This document shows positions 7,170 through 15,207 of a stretch of DNA of 64,000 nucleotides, piece by piece (the stretch's first letter is position 1; every line of letters begins with the position of its first letter). The notes beneath the pieces were generated by a model. That model ran no database searches and was not told the origin of the DNA. It was given only the letters and a program-made list of their open reading frames with translations. Position numbers and translations under genes: made by a program. The stretch comes from Falsiroseomonas sp. Lineage in GTDB: Bacteria; Pseudomonadota; Alphaproteobacteria; Acetobacterales; Acetobacteraceae. Location of the stretch: assembly GCF_030695085.1 (NCBI RefSeq), contig NZ_JAUYTS010000018.1, positions 1-64,000 on the forward strand, given 5' to 3'.

Positions 7170-7775
7170 CTACCAGCGACGAACCGGCCCGCAATCCAGA
7201 TGGACGAAGCCATCGCGGGAATACAGGCCGACGCCGCCCAGCCGCATCTCCGAGGCCAGCCGCGCGAGTTGCACGGCGCTCCGCCCCGGCAGGCGGCAGT
7301 CGGCGGCCATGCCCGACATGTGCAGCGAGACGCGGGAGACCCGGCGGCTGCGGCTGGCATTACCGGCATTGGTCTCCGGCGTGCGGTAGCCGCTGACCAC
7401 CTCGAAGGGCTCGTCGCTGTCCATCTGGCGGGCGACGGTGGACATCACGTCGAACAGCCGAGGGTCCATCGGCGTGGTCTCGGCCCGGGACAGGTCGCGG
7501 AACACATAATCCAGCCGGCGCAGCGCATCCCGGTCATAACGGCCATCGCGGAAATAGACGCCGGAAAAGCTTTCGAGGGTCACCTGCCGGCGCACCCGCA
7601 GGCTGCGCGTGGCGCCCTGCGCCAGCACCGGGCCGGATGCGACCACGCCCACCCCGGCCAGCACCGCCGCCAGCACCCCGCGCCGCGGCACGGCCTCCAC
7701 CGGCACCAGCGATTCCGGGCCGCAGCACGGGCAGGCGCCGGACCACAGGCCGCCATGGCCAAAGGGCTTCCGCAT
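7170..7775 (-). CDS. DUF882/YcbK-type peptidase M15 family protein
   Basis: A 201-residue exported protein of the DUF882 (YcbK) family, relatives of zinc D,D-carboxypeptidases/murein endopeptidases. The N terminus has a CPCC cluster (about residues 15-18). It is followed by a PRRGVLAAVLAGVGVVAS segment that could be a twin-arginine-like export signal or anchor. The metal-site motifs are present: SLHMSGMAADCRL (H-x3-G-x2-A-D layout with His and Asp) and GFVHLDCG near the C terminus. SGYRTPETN is the usual substrate-loop segment. The start ATG overlaps the stop of the upstream L,D-transpeptidase gene (TGATG), so the two are translationally coupled. This pairing is common in alphaproteobacteria and points to joint cell-wall remodelling. 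A GTG one codon earlier is also possible. Confidence 0.85.
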   Translation of the reverse strand: MRKPFGHGGLWSGACPCCGPESLVPVEAVPRRGVLAAVLAGVGVVASGPVLAQGATRSLRVRRQVTLESFSGVYFRDGRYDRDALRRLDYVFRDLSRAETTPMDPRLFDVMSTVARQMDSDEPFEVVSGYRTPETNAGNASRSRRVSRVSLHMSGMAADCRLPGRSAVQLARLASEMRLGGVGLYSRDGFVHLDCGPVRRW

Positions 7776-9325
7776 CACTGGCGCGCCAGCCCCGCCACCA
7801 GCGGCCTGGGCGCGGCGGCCATGGCGCGCGCATAGGCCGCATCGAGGCGGTAGATGTCCGGCCGGATCCGCACCCGGCCGCCGGGTTCCACGATCACCGT
7901 GTTGTAGTGCAGCCGCACCGGCAGGCTGCGGCCCAGCGACACCCCGCTGGTGGTGCGGCTGGCCAGGGCCCGTTCGGCACGCGCCATGTTCCAGCCGGGC
8001 GTTCCCTCCAGCATCACCTCCATCAGCGCGTTCGGCTCCGCCAGGCGGATGCAGCCGGAGGAGAAGGCGCGGTCGGGGCGGCGGAACAAATGGCGGTCCG
8101 GCGTGTCGTGAAGGAAGATGTCCTCGGTATTCGGCATGATGAATTTCAGCCGGCCCAGCGCCGAGCTGTCGCCGGCATCCTGCCGCACGAAATAGGGGAA
8201 GCGCTGGCCGTTGATGCTGGACCAGTCGATGGTGCGCGGGTCGATCTCCATGCGTTCGCCGCCGACGATGGTGAAGACGCGGAAGCCGCGTTCCATCATC
8301 GCCTGGGGGTCGCGGCGGAAGCGCGGCAGCAGGTCTTCCCGCGCATTGCGCTCCGGCACGCCCCAGGGCGGGTTGAACTGGATGGCAGTCAGCCGCACGG
8401 CCATCATCGGCGTGGCGCGGTCCGGCCGGCCGACGATGACGGCCATGGAAAGCACCTCCCGCTCCCCCTCCATCACCTGGAGGCGGTAGTCGGGCACGTT
8501 GACCTCCACCCGGCGTTCCGCCGGCGGCGGCGCGGCAGCGCGGCGCATGTCGAGCGCCACGCGCAGCTGGTCCACCCGCGCGGTCAGCGGCCGGTTCAGC
8601 AGGCCGAGGGAAATGCGGCCGACGCGGCCATCCACCTGCAGCCCATTGTCGGCCTGCCAGCGGCGGACCGCTTCCTCGAGCACCGCGTCGTACAATGCGC
8701 CGGCATCCGGCGCGGCGGCCAGCACCGGGTCCTCCACCGCGATGCGGGCGCGCAGCAACGGCACGCGGACGGGATCGACCATGCCCGGGTCGATCGTCGC
8801 CTCGCCGGGAATCGGCGTGAAGGGCGTGGCGGCGATCTGCCGCTGGCGGGCGAGCTCGGCCTTCAGCGCCGCCGCCCCCTGTGGCCGCAGCGCCGCACGG
8901 TCGATCAGCGCGGCCGGGTCCGGCGTGTTGGCGAGTTCCGTCAGCCAGGCCTGGAGGCCCACGGCGGAATGGTCCCGCCGCAGGTCCGGCCGGTCCGGCA
9001 GGCTGCGCACGCGGCCCAGCAGCAGGTCCGACAGCGCGGCGGCGGAGGCCGCATGCAGGGCTGCCCGGTAGCCGGCAGGGTTGCTGGCCGCCAGGGTGCT
9101 GTCCGGTATGCCATAGTGGCGCGGGTCGAGCCCGTCCTCCTCCAGCCGCAGCAGGCGGTCGACCAGCCGGAGTAGTGCATCCGTGGCCGGCAGCGGCGCA
9201 AAGCCGGGCGAGGCATTGGCCGGCATGGCGACGGGCAGGTTCACGGGCTGGGCGCGCTGGGCTGACGCCGGGGCTGCGACCAGGGCGAGGGCTGCGGCGA
9301 GGAGCGGCCGGCGTTCGATCTGCAT
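7775..9325 (-). CDS. L,D-transpeptidase (YcbB/LdtD-like) with peptidoglycan-binding domain
   Basis: A 516-residue periplasmic L,D-transpeptidase that forms 3-3 crosslinks in peptidoglycan. Signal peptide: MQIERRPLLAAALALVAAPASAQ. A long N-terminal scaffold domain holds ARHYGIP-type segments (LDPRHYGIPDS). It is followed by a peptidoglycan-binding repeat (AVRRWQADNGLQVDGRVG, about 235-260) and the YkuD catalytic domain from VEVNVPDYRLQVMEGE. The active-site motif is HDTPDRHLFRR...FSSGCIRLAEP with the nucleophile near Cys425. ATG 9325 is chosen because the signal peptide follows directly and CAGGAC precedes it; the frame is open to 9721 but non-coding in character. The DUF882 gene overlaps its stop. 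Confidence 0.92.
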   Translation of the reverse strand: MQIERRPLLAAALALVAAPASAQRAQPVNLPVAMPANASPGFAPLPATDALLRLVDRLLRLEEDGLDPRHYGIPDSTLAASNPAGYRAALHAASAAALSDLLLGRVRSLPDRPDLRRDHSAVGLQAWLTELANTPDPAALIDRAALRPQGAAALKAELARQRQIAATPFTPIPGEATIDPGMVDPVRVPLLRARIAVEDPVLAAAPDAGALYDAVLEEAVRRWQADNGLQVDGRVGRISLGLLNRPLTARVDQLRVALDMRRAAAPPPAERRVEVNVPDYRLQVMEGEREVLSMAVIVGRPDRATPMMAVRLTAIQFNPPWGVPERNAREDLLPRFRRDPQAMMERGFRVFTIVGGERMEIDPRTIDWSSINGQRFPYFVRQDAGDSSALGRLKFIMPNTEDIFLHDTPDRHLFRRPDRAFSSGCIRLAEPNALMEVMLEGTPGWNMARAERALASRTTSGVSLGRSLPVRLHYNTVIVEPGGRVRIRPDIYRLDAAYARAMAAAPRPLVAGLARQ

Positions 9326-9412
9326 CGTCCTGAAATACCGAAGCGGGGGCCGGGTTGCAAACACCGCGTTCGTTTCAGTCGTTTCGTGGCAATGCTTAAC
9401 AGCGAATCGTTC

Positions 9413-9428
9413 GGATCGTGAACGATCC
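9413..9428. promoter_or_regulatory. Inverted repeat upstream of the L,D-transpeptidase gene
   Basis: GGATCGT-GA-ACGATCC is a perfect 7-bp inverted repeat 88 bases upstream of the minus-strand start at 9325, in the 193-bp gap that follows the small membrane-protein gene. A related half copy (AATCGTTCGGATCGT) adjoins it. It could be an operator; no regulator is identified. Confidence 0.35.
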
Positions 9429-9518
9429 ACTTGCACGTGCCACGGCCCTCGCGCGCTGGCCTGACGAGGCGGTCCAGGCCGCGGTCCGTGCTGGCGCCGC
9501 ACGCTGGGCACACGAAAT

Positions 9519-9758
9519 TCAGCCGAGGGCGAGATACAGGACCCAGGCCAGCAACGCCGCGAGCGCCAGCACCAGAAGGCCGGAGCCGATGGCGGCCAGA
9601 CCCTCCCCCCGTCGCGCGCCTTCCTCCGGCTTGGCGATCGGGCGCGAGGGTGGCAGTGCGCCCCGCGGGGTGAAGGGATTGGGGCGCGAGGGCGCCAGAC
9701 CGGGCGCGGCCCGCACCGCACCGCGATCGGCGTCGAGGGGGTAGGAACGTTCGGTCAT
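9519..9758 (-). CDS. Small C-terminally anchored membrane protein (first of two)
   Basis: A 79-residue protein with a polar, proline/arginine-rich N-terminal part (about 55 residues, including ADRGAVRAAPGLAPSRPNPF) and one C-terminal hydrophobic helix (AAIGSGLLVLALAALLAWVL) ending four residues from the C terminus. This is the layout of a tail-anchored inner-membrane protein with its body in the cytoplasm. ATG 9758 is chosen because GGAG lies 9 bases upstream. It sits 50 bp downstream of a gene with the same architecture. Both carry an Arg/Pro-(D/N)-P-F segment, suggesting paralogy. No function is known to me. Confidence 0.65.
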   Translation of the reverse strand: MTERSYPLDADRGAVRAAPGLAPSRPNPFTPRGALPPSRPIAKPEEGARRGEGLAAIGSGLLVLALAALLAWVLYLALG

Positions 9759-9808
9759 CGCCTGGCTCCGTCCCGGGCAACGACCCGGCGCCAGGACCAA
9801 CGCGCCGA

Positions 9809-10078
9809 TCAGCCGGCGGTGAGCAGCCAGCCGAGAAAAATAATCGCCGCGGCCGCGAGCGCCAGCCCCTTCAAGGTTGCCCAGATCTCGGAGCGATCAC
9901 CGACCGTTTCCGCTTCCTCGGGCAGGTAGTTCGGTCGCTGCGGCAATTCGCCATGGGCGAAGGGATCCCTCCGCCGGCTTACGGTGGCTTTCTCGGCCAG
10001 GGGCGCGGTGGGATGGAGGCGCTGGACGGCCGGGGCCTCCGCGTCGCGCGCCGCTTCGGTGGAATTTCGTCCGGACAT
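9809..10078 (-). CDS. Small C-terminally anchored membrane protein (second of two)
   Basis: An 89-residue protein with a charged N-terminal body (MSGRNSTEAARDAEAPAVQR, then SRRRDPFAHGELPQRPNYLP) and one C-terminal hydrophobic helix (TLKGLALAAAAIIFLGWLL) ending with TAG. GGAGG lies 9 bases before ATG 10078, a strong ribosome site. It precedes the similar gene at 9519-9758, and the shared layout (polar body, DPF/NPF segment, terminal helix) suggests tandem duplication and divergence. The gap to the divergent dehydrogenase gene (10079-10267) must hold the promoters of both directions; TAGAAT on the minus strand near 10170 is a possible -10. Confidence 0.68.
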   Translation of the reverse strand: MSGRNSTEAARDAEAPAVQRLHPTAPLAEKATVSRRRDPFAHGELPQRPNYLPEEAETVGDRSEIWATLKGLALAAAAIIFLGWLLTAG

Positions 10079-10267
10079 GTCGGGGAGCCTCCGCAGTCGT
10101 TCCGAGGGGGGAGAGTCCAATACCGCGGCGGAGGCTAACAGCGGCAACCGCACCGGCACAATCACATTGATTCTAATGCAATTTTCAGCCAGGCCGGACC
10201 CGTGATTGACGCCTCGCCCGCCCGGGTGCACCCCTTGCAAAACTGGTAAAGTGGAAACGGCGAAGAC

Positions 10268-11356
10268 ATGCGGGCAAGTGCGGACAGCGTGCGGGCGCAG
10301 ATCCTGGCCATATTGGAGGCCTGGGGCATGCCCGGGGATCTGGCGGCGGAAACCGCGGAGGTGATGCTGGACACCGACCTCGCGGGCGTGGACAGCCACG
10401 GCATCGGCATGCTGGCGAGCTATGAGGGCATGCGCCAGGTCGGCCAGGTGAAGCTGAATGCACGGCCCCGCATCCAGAGCGAAACCGGCGCGGTGGCGCT
10501 GGTGGATGGCGGCGCGGGGCTGGGCCACCCGGCGGCCGGCTACGCGATGCGGCTGGCGATCCAGCGCGCCAAGCAGCACGGCATCGGCGCCGTTGCCGTC
10601 CGCAACAGCCACCATTTCGGCGCCGCCGGCTGGTATGTGAAGCTGGCGGCCAAATCCGGCTGCATCGGCCTGGTCACCAGTGGCACCCGCACCATGGCGA
10701 TGGTGCCGACGCATGGCGCGGTGCCGGTGCTCGGCACCAACCCAATCGCCTTCGCCGCCCCCGGCCAGCGCCAGCCGCCGGTGGTGCTGGACATGGCGAC
10801 CACCACCGCGGCGGCCAACAAGGTTCGCGCCCGGGCACTCCGCAACAAGCCGATTCCGGCCGGCTGGGTGATGGACGGCGCCGGCAACCCGGTGACGGAG
10901 GGCGCCGCCGCCGTGGCGCAGGTGTTCGAGAAGCCGGAGGGCGGGCTTTCCCCGGTCGGCGGCACCCCGGACATGGCCAGCCACAAGGGCTACGGGCTGG
11001 CGCTGATGGCGCATATCCTGGGCGCCACCCTGTCCGGTGCCTCATTCTCCCCGATCCGGGTGAAGACCCAGCGGCCGGAGGATCCGGACGATATCGGCCA
11101 TTTCATGCTGGCGATCGACCCCTGCGCCTTCCGGCCGGAGGGCGATTTCCAGCAGGATTTGGACCAGGCGGTGGATGTGCTGCGCGCCACGCTGCCCGCC
11201 GACCCGGCCCAGCCGGTGCTGGTGCCCGGCGACCCGGAACGCGCCGAACATGCCGAGCGCAGCGCGCATGGCATCCCGATTCCGCCCGCGCTGGAGGCGC
11301 AGATCCGCGGCATCGCGGAACGTGCCAATGTGCCTTTCCTGCTGACGAACGCCTGA
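10268..11356 (+). CDS. Ldh/malate/ureidoglycolate dehydrogenase family oxidoreductase
   Basis: A 362-residue NAD(P)-dependent 2-hydroxyacid oxidoreductase of the LDH2/MDH2 (YlbC/AllD) family, structurally distinct from classical lactate dehydrogenase. Family marks are DTDLAGVDSHGIGML near the start, RNSHHFGAAGWY with the catalytic His, LGTNPIAFAAPG, and HKGYGLALMAHIL. The start ATG 10268 has only a weak GGAAACGG site. It is followed after 12 bp by an ICL/PEP-mutase gene and then by an overlapping haloacid dehalogenase, so it looks like the first gene of a small 2-hydroxyacid/2-oxoacid catabolic operon. Its precise substrate is unknown; a paralogue lies at 60666-61718. Confidence 0.88.
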   Translation: MRASADSVRAQILAILEAWGMPGDLAAETAEVMLDTDLAGVDSHGIGMLASYEGMRQVGQVKLNARPRIQSETGAVALVDGGAGLGHPAAGYAMRLAIQRAKQHGIGAVAVRNSHHFGAAGWYVKLAAKSGCIGLVTSGTRTMAMVPTHGAVPVLGTNPIAFAAPGQRQPPVVLDMATTTAAANKVRARALRNKPIPAGWVMDGAGNPVTEGAAAVAQVFEKPEGGLSPVGGTPDMASHKGYGLALMAHILGATLSGASFSPIRVKTQRPEDPDDIGHFMLAIDPCAFRPEGDFQQDLDQAVDVLRATLPADPAQPVLVPGDPERAEHAERSAHGIPIPPALEAQIRGIAERANVPFLLTNA

Positions 11357-11368
11357 AGGACCCGCCCC

Positions 11369-12262
11369 ATGCCGCACCCCTCGCTCCGCCAGGCGCTTGC
11401 CGCCGATGAATTCGTCCTCGCCCCCGGCGTGTTCGACATGATCTCCGCCAAGGTGGCCGATGGCATGGGCTTCAAGGCGCTCTACGCCACCGGCTTCGGC
11501 GTCACCGCATCCCATCTCGGCCTGCCGGATGCGGGGATCGCGACCTACACGGACATGGTCAGCCGCATGGGCACCATCGCCCGCGGCTGCAACACCCCGG
11601 TGATCGCCGATGCCGATACCGGCTATGGTGGCCTGTTGAATGTGCGCCACACGGTGCGCGGCTATGAGGATGCGGGCGTCACCGCCATCCAGATGGAGGA
11701 CCAGGAAGTCCCCAAGAAATGCGGCCACACGCCCGGCCGCAAGGTGATTCCGGCGGAGGAAATGGCGCTGAAGATCCGCGTCGCCGCCGAGACCCGCCGC
11801 AGCGCCGATTTCCTGATCATCGCGCGCACCGACAGCCGCACCACCCTCGGGCTGGATGAGGCGATCCGCCGCGGCAAGATGTTCGCCGAGGCCGGCGCCG
11901 ATGTGATCTTCATCGAGAGCCCGGAAAGCGAGGCCGAGATGGCCGAGGTCGGCCGCCAGATCAAGAAGCCGCTCTTCGCCAACATGGTCGAGGGCGGCCG
12001 CACCCCGATCGTCCCGGCGGACCGGCTGCATGCCATGGGCTACCGCATCGCGATCTACCCGGCGGTGGGCTTCCTGACGGTCGCGGCGGCGCTGCAGAAG
12101 GCCTATGGCCAGCTCAAGGCCGATGGCCACTCCAACAACATGGGCGTCAATGACGCCTACAGCTTTGCCAGGATGTGCGAGCTGATGGGCTTCCCGGATG
12201 TCTGGGAGTTCGACAAGAAATGGGCGGCGGAGGCGGGCAACCTGCCCAAGGCCGCCGAATGA
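11369..12262 (+). CDS. Isocitrate lyase/PEP mutase family protein (carboxylic acid lyase type)
   Basis: A 297-residue member of the isocitrate lyase/phosphoenolpyruvate mutase superfamily, a TIM-barrel enzyme using Mg2+ to cleave or rearrange C-C or C-P bonds of oxoacid-like substrates. Key motifs are GVFDMISAKVADGMGF, IADADTGYGG with the metal-binding Asp residues, IQMEDQEVPKKCGHTPGRK with the loop Cys, and ARTDSR. The KKCGH loop favours a lyase (2,3-dimethylmalate, methylisocitrate or oxaloacetate-type) over the phosphonate mutase. It is 12 bp behind the Ldh-type gene and overlaps the dehalogenase start by four bases (ATGA), so the three are co-transcribed. Confidence 0.88.
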   Translation: MPHPSLRQALAADEFVLAPGVFDMISAKVADGMGFKALYATGFGVTASHLGLPDAGIATYTDMVSRMGTIARGCNTPVIADADTGYGGLLNVRHTVRGYEDAGVTAIQMEDQEVPKKCGHTPGRKVIPAEEMALKIRVAAETRRSADFLIIARTDSRTTLGLDEAIRRGKMFAEAGADVIFIESPESEAEMAEVGRQIKKPLFANMVEGGRTPIVPADRLHAMGYRIAIYPAVGFLTVAAALQKAYGQLKADGHSNNMGVNDAYSFARMCELMGFPDVWEFDKKWAAEAGNLPKAAE

Positions 12263-12981
12263 TGCCGCCGGTTCAGGCGCTTCTGTTCGACGTCTTCGGC
12301 ACCGTCGTCGATTGGCGGTCCTCCATCGCCCGCGACGCCGCGCCCTTCCTGGCGCGCCACCTACCAGGCGTGGATGGCGCCGCCTTCGCCGATGCCTGGC
12401 GCCGGCGCTACCAGCCTGCGATGGAGGCAGTGCGAACCGAGGCGCGGCCCTTCACCAGGCTCGACATCCTGCACCGGGAAAACCTGGAGGGCGTGCTGCG
12501 CGACCACGGGCTGGACCCGGCCAGCCTGGATGAGGCGGAGCTGGATGGACTGAACCGCCTATGGCACCGGCTTGACCCCTGGCCGGACAGCGTGGCCGGG
12601 CTGCACCGGCTGAAGACCCGCTTCATCATCGCGCCGCTGTCCAACGGCAACATCGCGCTGCTGCTGAACATGGCCAAGCGGGCCGGCCTGCCCTGGGACA
12701 CGATCCTCGGCGCCGAGGCATCGCAGGCCTACAAGCCGAACCGGGAGGCCTATCTGCGGACCGCGGAGATCCTCGGCCTGGCGCCGGAGGCCTGCATGCT
12801 GGTGGCTGCCCATAATGGCGACCTGGCCGCCGCCCGGCGCTGCGGCTTCCGCACCGCCTTCATCGCCCGGCCCACCGAATACGGCCCGGACCAGGCGAAG
12901 GATCTGGTGGCGGAGCAGGATTGGGATTTCGTCGCGCCCAGCTTCCCGGCGCTGGCCGACCAGCTCGGTTGCCCCGCATGA
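12259..12981 (+). CDS. Haloacid dehalogenase, type II
   Basis: A 240-residue HAD-superfamily enzyme matching type II L-2-haloacid dehalogenases, which hydrolyse 2-halocarboxylates to 2-hydroxy acids. Motif I is FDVFGTVVDWR with the nucleophilic Asp, motif II contains PLSNGN, motif III has the Lys in SQAYKPN, and motif IV is AAHNGDLAAARRCG. The start ATG at 12259 overlaps the preceding stop (ATGA); a second ATG follows immediately. The product of such an enzyme, a 2-hydroxy acid, would suit the Ldh-type dehydrogenase two genes upstream, which makes a functional trio plausible, though many HAD proteins of this annotation are phosphatases. Confidence 0.87.
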   Translation: MMPPVQALLFDVFGTVVDWRSSIARDAAPFLARHLPGVDGAAFADAWRRRYQPAMEAVRTEARPFTRLDILHRENLEGVLRDHGLDPASLDEAELDGLNRLWHRLDPWPDSVAGLHRLKTRFIIAPLSNGNIALLLNMAKRAGLPWDTILGAEASQAYKPNREAYLRTAEILGLAPEACMLVAAHNGDLAAARRCGFRTAFIARPTEYGPDQAKDLVAEQDWDFVAPSFPALADQLGCPA

Positions 12982-13028
12982 GGCGGCCCGCTTAACTGCC
13001 CCGCATCGCAGCAGGCGCCCGAGACCGC

Positions 13029-14216
13029 ATGTCCTTCCCGCATGACGACACCGTCTGGGCCGAGACGGCCCAGTTCCTGCGCGGCCGCCTCGCGCCGGCG
13101 GACCGCGTGGTGGCGCCGGACCCGTTCCGCTGGGCGATCCCCCGCGCCGAGCCCTTCGCCGCAGCCACCGGCCGGGCGCCGGCCGATTTTGCCTGGGTCG
13201 TGGCGCATAAGGGCGAGCTGGACCGCATACCGCGCGGCTTCCTCGATGCGCTGGCGCGGCAGGGCGTGCCGGTTTTCGCCAACCCGGTCTTCGTCGTCTT
13301 CGCCCCCACCGCCAGCCCGGATTTGCCCGACCTGACCGAAACCGACCATGTCCGCGCCTTCGAGGTGAACCGCCTCGCCTTGCCGCCAGAGCCGGAGCCG
13401 GAGCCGGAACCGGAACCCGCGCCCATGGTGGCCGAGGCGTCCGCCCCACGCCCCCTGCCCGCGCTCATCCCCCCTGCCCGGCCGCGCCCGCCGCGCACCC
13501 CGCCACGGCGGAGCGAAGTGCCGCCGCGCCCCTGGCTGCTGCCCGGCGGCACCCCCGGCCCGGCGCGGGAGGCCGCCTTCCAGGCCGAGCTGGACCGGCT
13601 GGTGGCGGAATACCTGGGTGAGGCGCGGGCGGAAGCGGTGCTCGACATCGCCTGCGGGGCGGGTCGCCTCGGTGGGCTGCTGCCGGGCGCGGCGCGCATC
13701 ACCGGCATCGACATCTCCCAGGCCGCGCTGGATGCGGCCGCGATTCGCCATGGCGGCGATGCACGCTTCGACTTCGCCCGCATGGATGCCGCGCGGCTCA
13801 GCTTCCCCGATGCCAGCTTCGACACCGCCCTGCTGCTGGACAGCCTGGAGACGCTGGCCGACCCCGCCGCCACCTTCGCCGAAGCCGCCCGCGTGCTGGC
13901 CCAGGGTGGCCGCCTGATGCTCTCCGCCATGAACCGCGACAGCCTGGCGCTGCGCGCGTTGCGCCGCCTGGGGGCGGAGGTGGCACCGCTGGGTTTCACG
14001 CCGGGCGAGGTCACCGGCATGTTGCGCGCCGCCGGGCTGGTGGTGACGCGCAGCGATGGCTGTTTCCTGTCCCCCGGCTGGTCCCTGCCCGGTGCCGCGC
14101 CCGGCCTGGCGGCGCTGGAGGAGGACCCGGAATTCATCGAGGCCGCCCGCCGCCTGGGCCGCCGCGCCGGGCCGGAGGATTCGCTGGCCTTCGTGCTGCT
14201 GGCGCGAAAAGGCTAG
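13029..14216 (+). CDS. SAM-dependent methyltransferase with an extra N-terminal domain and Pro/Glu linker
   Basis: A 395-residue protein in three parts. Residues 1-120 form a domain I do not recognise (MSFPHDDTVWAETAQFLRGR, then FAWVVAHKGELDRIPRGFLD). Residues about 120-175 are a low-complexity linker with five Pro-Glu repeats and a Pro/Arg-rich stretch. Residues about 190-395 are a class I methyltransferase: motif I VLDIACGAGRLGG, acidic loop ITGIDISQAALDAA, SFPDASFDTALLLDSLE and AARVLAQGGRLMLS. It lies 47 bp after the dehalogenase gene and 62 bp before the NUDIX gene, all on the plus strand. The methyl acceptor is unknown; the N-terminal domain may hold or recognise the substrate. Confidence 0.8.
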   Translation: MSFPHDDTVWAETAQFLRGRLAPADRVVAPDPFRWAIPRAEPFAAATGRAPADFAWVVAHKGELDRIPRGFLDALARQGVPVFANPVFVVFAPTASPDLPDLTETDHVRAFEVNRLALPPEPEPEPEPEPAPMVAEASAPRPLPALIPPARPRPPRTPPRRSEVPPRPWLLPGGTPGPAREAAFQAELDRLVAEYLGEARAEAVLDIACGAGRLGGLLPGAARITGIDISQAALDAAAIRHGGDARFDFARMDAARLSFPDASFDTALLLDSLETLADPAATFAEAARVLAQGGRLMLSAMNRDSLALRALRRLGAEVAPLGFTPGEVTGMLRAAGLVVTRSDGCFLSPGWSLPGAAPGLAALEEDPEFIEAARRLGRRAGPEDSLAFVLLARKG

Positions 14217-14278
14217 GCTAGCCAGGGCGTGATCCGCCACGGCTTGCGAAGCGGCCCGGCCAGCGCCACCCTTGTGCC

Positions 14279-14836
14279 ATGGCGCATGACACGGCCCGAT
14301 TCACCCGCATAACGCCCCCAGGGGAAGACCGTGAACGGCTGACTTGCGGCGATTGCGGCTATATCGCCTACGAAAATCCCAAGATCGTGGTCGGCTCCGT
14401 TGTCGGGGTCGAGGGCAAGGTGCTGCTCTGCCGCCGCGCCATCGAACCGCGCCGTGGCTTCTGGACCATCCCGGCCGGCTACATGGAACTCGGCGAGACG
14501 GTGGAGGAAGGCGCAAGGCGCGAGGCGCAGGAGGAAGCCTGCGCCGATCTGCGGCTGGATGGCGTGCTGGCGGTCTATTCCATCGCCCGGATCGGCCAGG
14601 TGCAGATCCTGTTCCGCGCGGCCCTCGCCAGCCCCGGCTTCGCCGCGGGGCCGGAGAGCCTGGAGGTGCGACTGTTCGCCTGGGACGAAATCCCCTGGGC
14701 GGAGCTGGCCTTCCCCTCGGTCCATTGGGTGCTTCGGGCGTGGCGGGAGGCCGGGGACGGCCCGCTTGGCGCGCCGCGGGGCAACCCGCCGGAGGACCGC
14801 CGCGGTATCACGCCCTTGGCGGAAGCGGCGCTATGA
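14279..14836 (+). CDS. NUDIX hydrolase
   Basis: A 185-residue NUDIX pyrophosphohydrolase, acting on a nucleoside diphosphate linked to some other moiety. The NUDIX box is GYMELGETVEEGARREAQEE (about residues 67-86), fitting G-x5-E-x7-RE-x2-EE; the Gly that usually follows is Cys. A two-Cys half zinc-ribbon (LTCGDCGYIAYENPK) precedes the fold, as in a common alphaproteobacterial subgroup, and may bind metal only in a dimer. No clear ribosome site precedes ATG 14279. The stop overlaps the next gene (ATGA at 14833). The C-terminal 30 residues (GNPPEDRRGITPLAEAAL) are outside the domain. Confidence 0.88.
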   Translation: MAHDTARFTRITPPGEDRERLTCGDCGYIAYENPKIVVGSVVGVEGKVLLCRRAIEPRRGFWTIPAGYMELGETVEEGARREAQEEACADLRLDGVLAVYSIARIGQVQILFRAALASPGFAAGPESLEVRLFAWDEIPWAELAFPSVHWVLRAWREAGDGPLGAPRGNPPEDRRGITPLAEAAL

Positions 14837-15198
14837 GGCGCCGTTTCCTATTGAGCGCCGGCCTCGCGCTGCTGGCGCCGGCATCGGCGCTGGCGCAGCG
14901 GCGCGGCGCGGCGGATGCGCTTCCCCTGCCGGAACCACCGCCTCCGGCCCCGCCCCTGCCCGGCATGATGCGCCCCCCGGTGGTGCTGGGCGACCTGGCG
15001 CCGATGCCCAACCGGAACATCCAGGCCCCACCCGACATCTTCGGCAATCCGGTCGGGCCGCGGCTGGAGCCGATGATCATCGACGAGCGTGAACAGCAGC
15101 GGGGCTTCACCTTCGGCCGCGAACATCTGTCGGACCGGCAGGATGTGCTGCTGAAGGACCTGGCGCCCGGCGCGCGGCTCAGAATCCCGATCGAGTAA
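14833..15198 (+). CDS. Small exported proline-rich protein, function unknown
   Basis: A 121-residue protein starting MRRRFLLSAGLALLAPASALAQ, a clear signal peptide. The mature part is proline-rich (LPEPPPPAPPLPGMMRPPVV) and ends with FGREHLSDRQDVLLKDLAPG followed by an LRIPIE tail. No known domain is seen. The start codon overlaps the NUDIX stop by four bases (ATGA), so translation is coupled. The 9-bp gap to the convergent amino-acid-binding gene (stop at 15208) leaves no room for a terminator of its own. Confidence 0.7.
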   Translation: MRRRFLLSAGLALLAPASALAQRRGAADALPLPEPPPPAPPLPGMMRPPVVLGDLAPMPNRNIQAPPDIFGNPVGPRLEPMIIDEREQQRGFTFGREHLSDRQDVLLKDLAPGARLRIPIE

Positions 15199-15207
15199 CG
15201 ACGGGCC

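Noticed and set aside
9418..9744. Plus-strand frame of 108 codons starting GTG AAC GAT
   Set aside because: Mostly antisense to the small membrane-protein gene; the start lies inside a palindrome and no family is recognised.
13380..13425. Short tandem repeat (Pro-Glu codons) as a phase-variable microsatellite
   Set aside because: The unit is six bases (CCGGAG-like), so changes in copy number would keep frame; it is a low-complexity linker, not an on/off switch.
14344..14836. Plus-strand frame running through the NUDIX gene into the small exported protein
   Set aside because: Only the part from ATG 14833 has a signal peptide and coding character; the upstream part is a shadow of the NUDIX gene.
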